Below are positions 63,668 to 64,000 of a DNA stretch of 64,000 nucleotides, in pieces (the first letter of the stretch is position 1; every line of letters starts with the position of its first letter). Position numbers and translations under genes: made by a program. The notes under the pieces are model-generated. The model ran no database searches. It saw only the letters and a program-made list of their open reading frames with translations, and was not told the origin of the DNA. The stretch comes from Photobacterium profundum SS9 (lineage in GTDB: Bacteria > Pseudomonadota > Gammaproteobacteria > Enterobacterales > Vibrionaceae): positions 186,001 through 250,000 of the forward strand of contig NC_006371.1 of NCBI RefSeq assembly GCF_000196255.1. The letters run 5' to 3'.

Positions 63668-64000
63668 TTAATCGTGCGTAAGTACAACTTTACCTACGGC
63701 TTTCCCTGCTTCTAGATGAGCATGCGCTTCAGCCACTTGCCAGATAGTGAATTCTGACTCATCAATTAATGGGGTGATTTCCCCTTGATCCACTAACTCT
63801 GCTACTGCGGCTAAAATTTTGCCATGACGAGCACGATTGATGTTTTCAATCATAGGAATCAGCATTAATACACTGTGGAAGCTGAGGCCTTTCAATGCGA
63901 TCTGAAGTGGATCAGCAATGGGTAATGTTGTTGCTACACGACCATTGAACTTAACAGCTTCAAAACTGCGTTGGATATTCTCGCCTGCAATCGTATCGAA
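63668..64000 (-). CDS. Zinc-type alcohol dehydrogenase/quinone oxidoreductase, C-terminal part (cut by window edge)
   Basis: The last 110 codons of a medium-chain dehydrogenase: FDTIAGENIQRSFEAVKFNG, VATTLPIADPL, ARHGKILAAVAELVDQGEIT and the closing AEAHAHLEAGKAVGKVVLTHD. The final phrase is the signature end of the quinone oxidoreductase-like MDR group. The start and the cofactor motif lie to the right of the window. Convergent with the Aer-like gene. Confidence 0.85.
   Translation of the reverse strand, partial: FDTIAGENIQRSFEAVKFNGRVATTLPIADPLQIALKGLSFHSVLMLIPMIENINRARHGKILAAVAELVDQGEITPLIDESEFTIWQVAEAHAHLEAGKAVGKVVLTHD

Noticed and set aside
1..64000. tRNA, rRNA or replication origin
   Set aside because: I found no tRNA-like cloverleaf, no rRNA stretch and no DnaA-box cluster while reading, although a covariance search was not possible.

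Overview
The window looks like chromosomal DNA of a Vibrionaceae gammaproteobacterium, most likely Photobacterium. The reasons are an AinS/LuxM-type autoinducer synthase next to an AinR/LuxN-like hybrid kinase, Vibrio/Photobacterium-style DbpA, DhaKLM, MSHA-like pilin and Ada-AlkA genes, a moderately AT-rich base composition, and a heavy load of insertion sequences. I see no rRNA, tRNA or CRISPR array.

Layout. 1-3.2 kb: edge of a GNAT gene, a fragment that looks like the 5' part of a group II intron, a small membrane protein, and a YcaQ-like winged-helix gene split exactly by an IS200/IS605 element. 3.3-10 kb: a short-chain dehydrogenase broken by a 5-bp tandem repeat, its divergent LysR regulator, a UspA-like protein, an EamA transporter, a two-domain acetyltransferase and several small proteins. 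10.3-15.0 kb: a five-gene operon (binding protein, phosphodiesterase-superfamily enzyme, two permeases, ATPase) behind a promoter with Pho-box-like repeats. This suggests phosphate-starvation uptake and hydrolysis of an organophosphorus compound. 15.4-18.1 kb: a three-gene set of FixH/YtkA-like protein, di-haem peroxidase and multispan membrane protein. 18.4-19.6 kb: a periplasmic dienelactone-hydrolase-like enzyme and YbjQ.

19.6-30.8 kb is an insertion-sequence graveyard. Two near-identical IS66 copies each carry a different frameshift in tnpC. Between them lie a three-level nest (IS4 inside an IS66-type element inside a decayed IS5-type element), a fragment of another transposase, a possible IS21-type end repeat, an unknown overlapping gene pair and an AAA-type NTPase. 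30.9-37.3 kb returns to ordinary genes: a Trp-rich TIGR02450 protein, a GntR-like regulator, an RhlE-type helicase, a ferric-reductase-like flavocytochrome, an NmrA-like gene broken by a 7-bp tandem repeat, and a crotonase. 37.9-47.7 kb is signalling: an MCP, a TPR-GGDEF cyclase, YbiB/TrpD2, and the ainS-ainR quorum-sensing pair with a 265-bp MITE-like repeat just upstream. 47.9-53.1 kb: alkylation repair (Ada-AlkA fusion, Ogt), a second MITE-like element, an orphan type IV pilin and DbpA.

53.3-54.8 kb: two tandem secreted paralogues, each with three copies of a 32-residue repeat, divergent from a TetR regulator with two matching 17-bp palindromes between them. 55.2-61.5 kb: PTS-dependent dihydroxyacetone kinase genes dhaK-dhaL-dhaM, with DhaM fused to a complete enzyme I, and dhaR convergent downstream; a 53-bp palindrome lies upstream of dhaK. 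The window ends with an Aer-like PAS chemoreceptor and the 3' part of a zinc-type alcohol dehydrogenase/quinone oxidoreductase gene.

All functional calls come from reading translated sequence and recalled family features. No database search was run.
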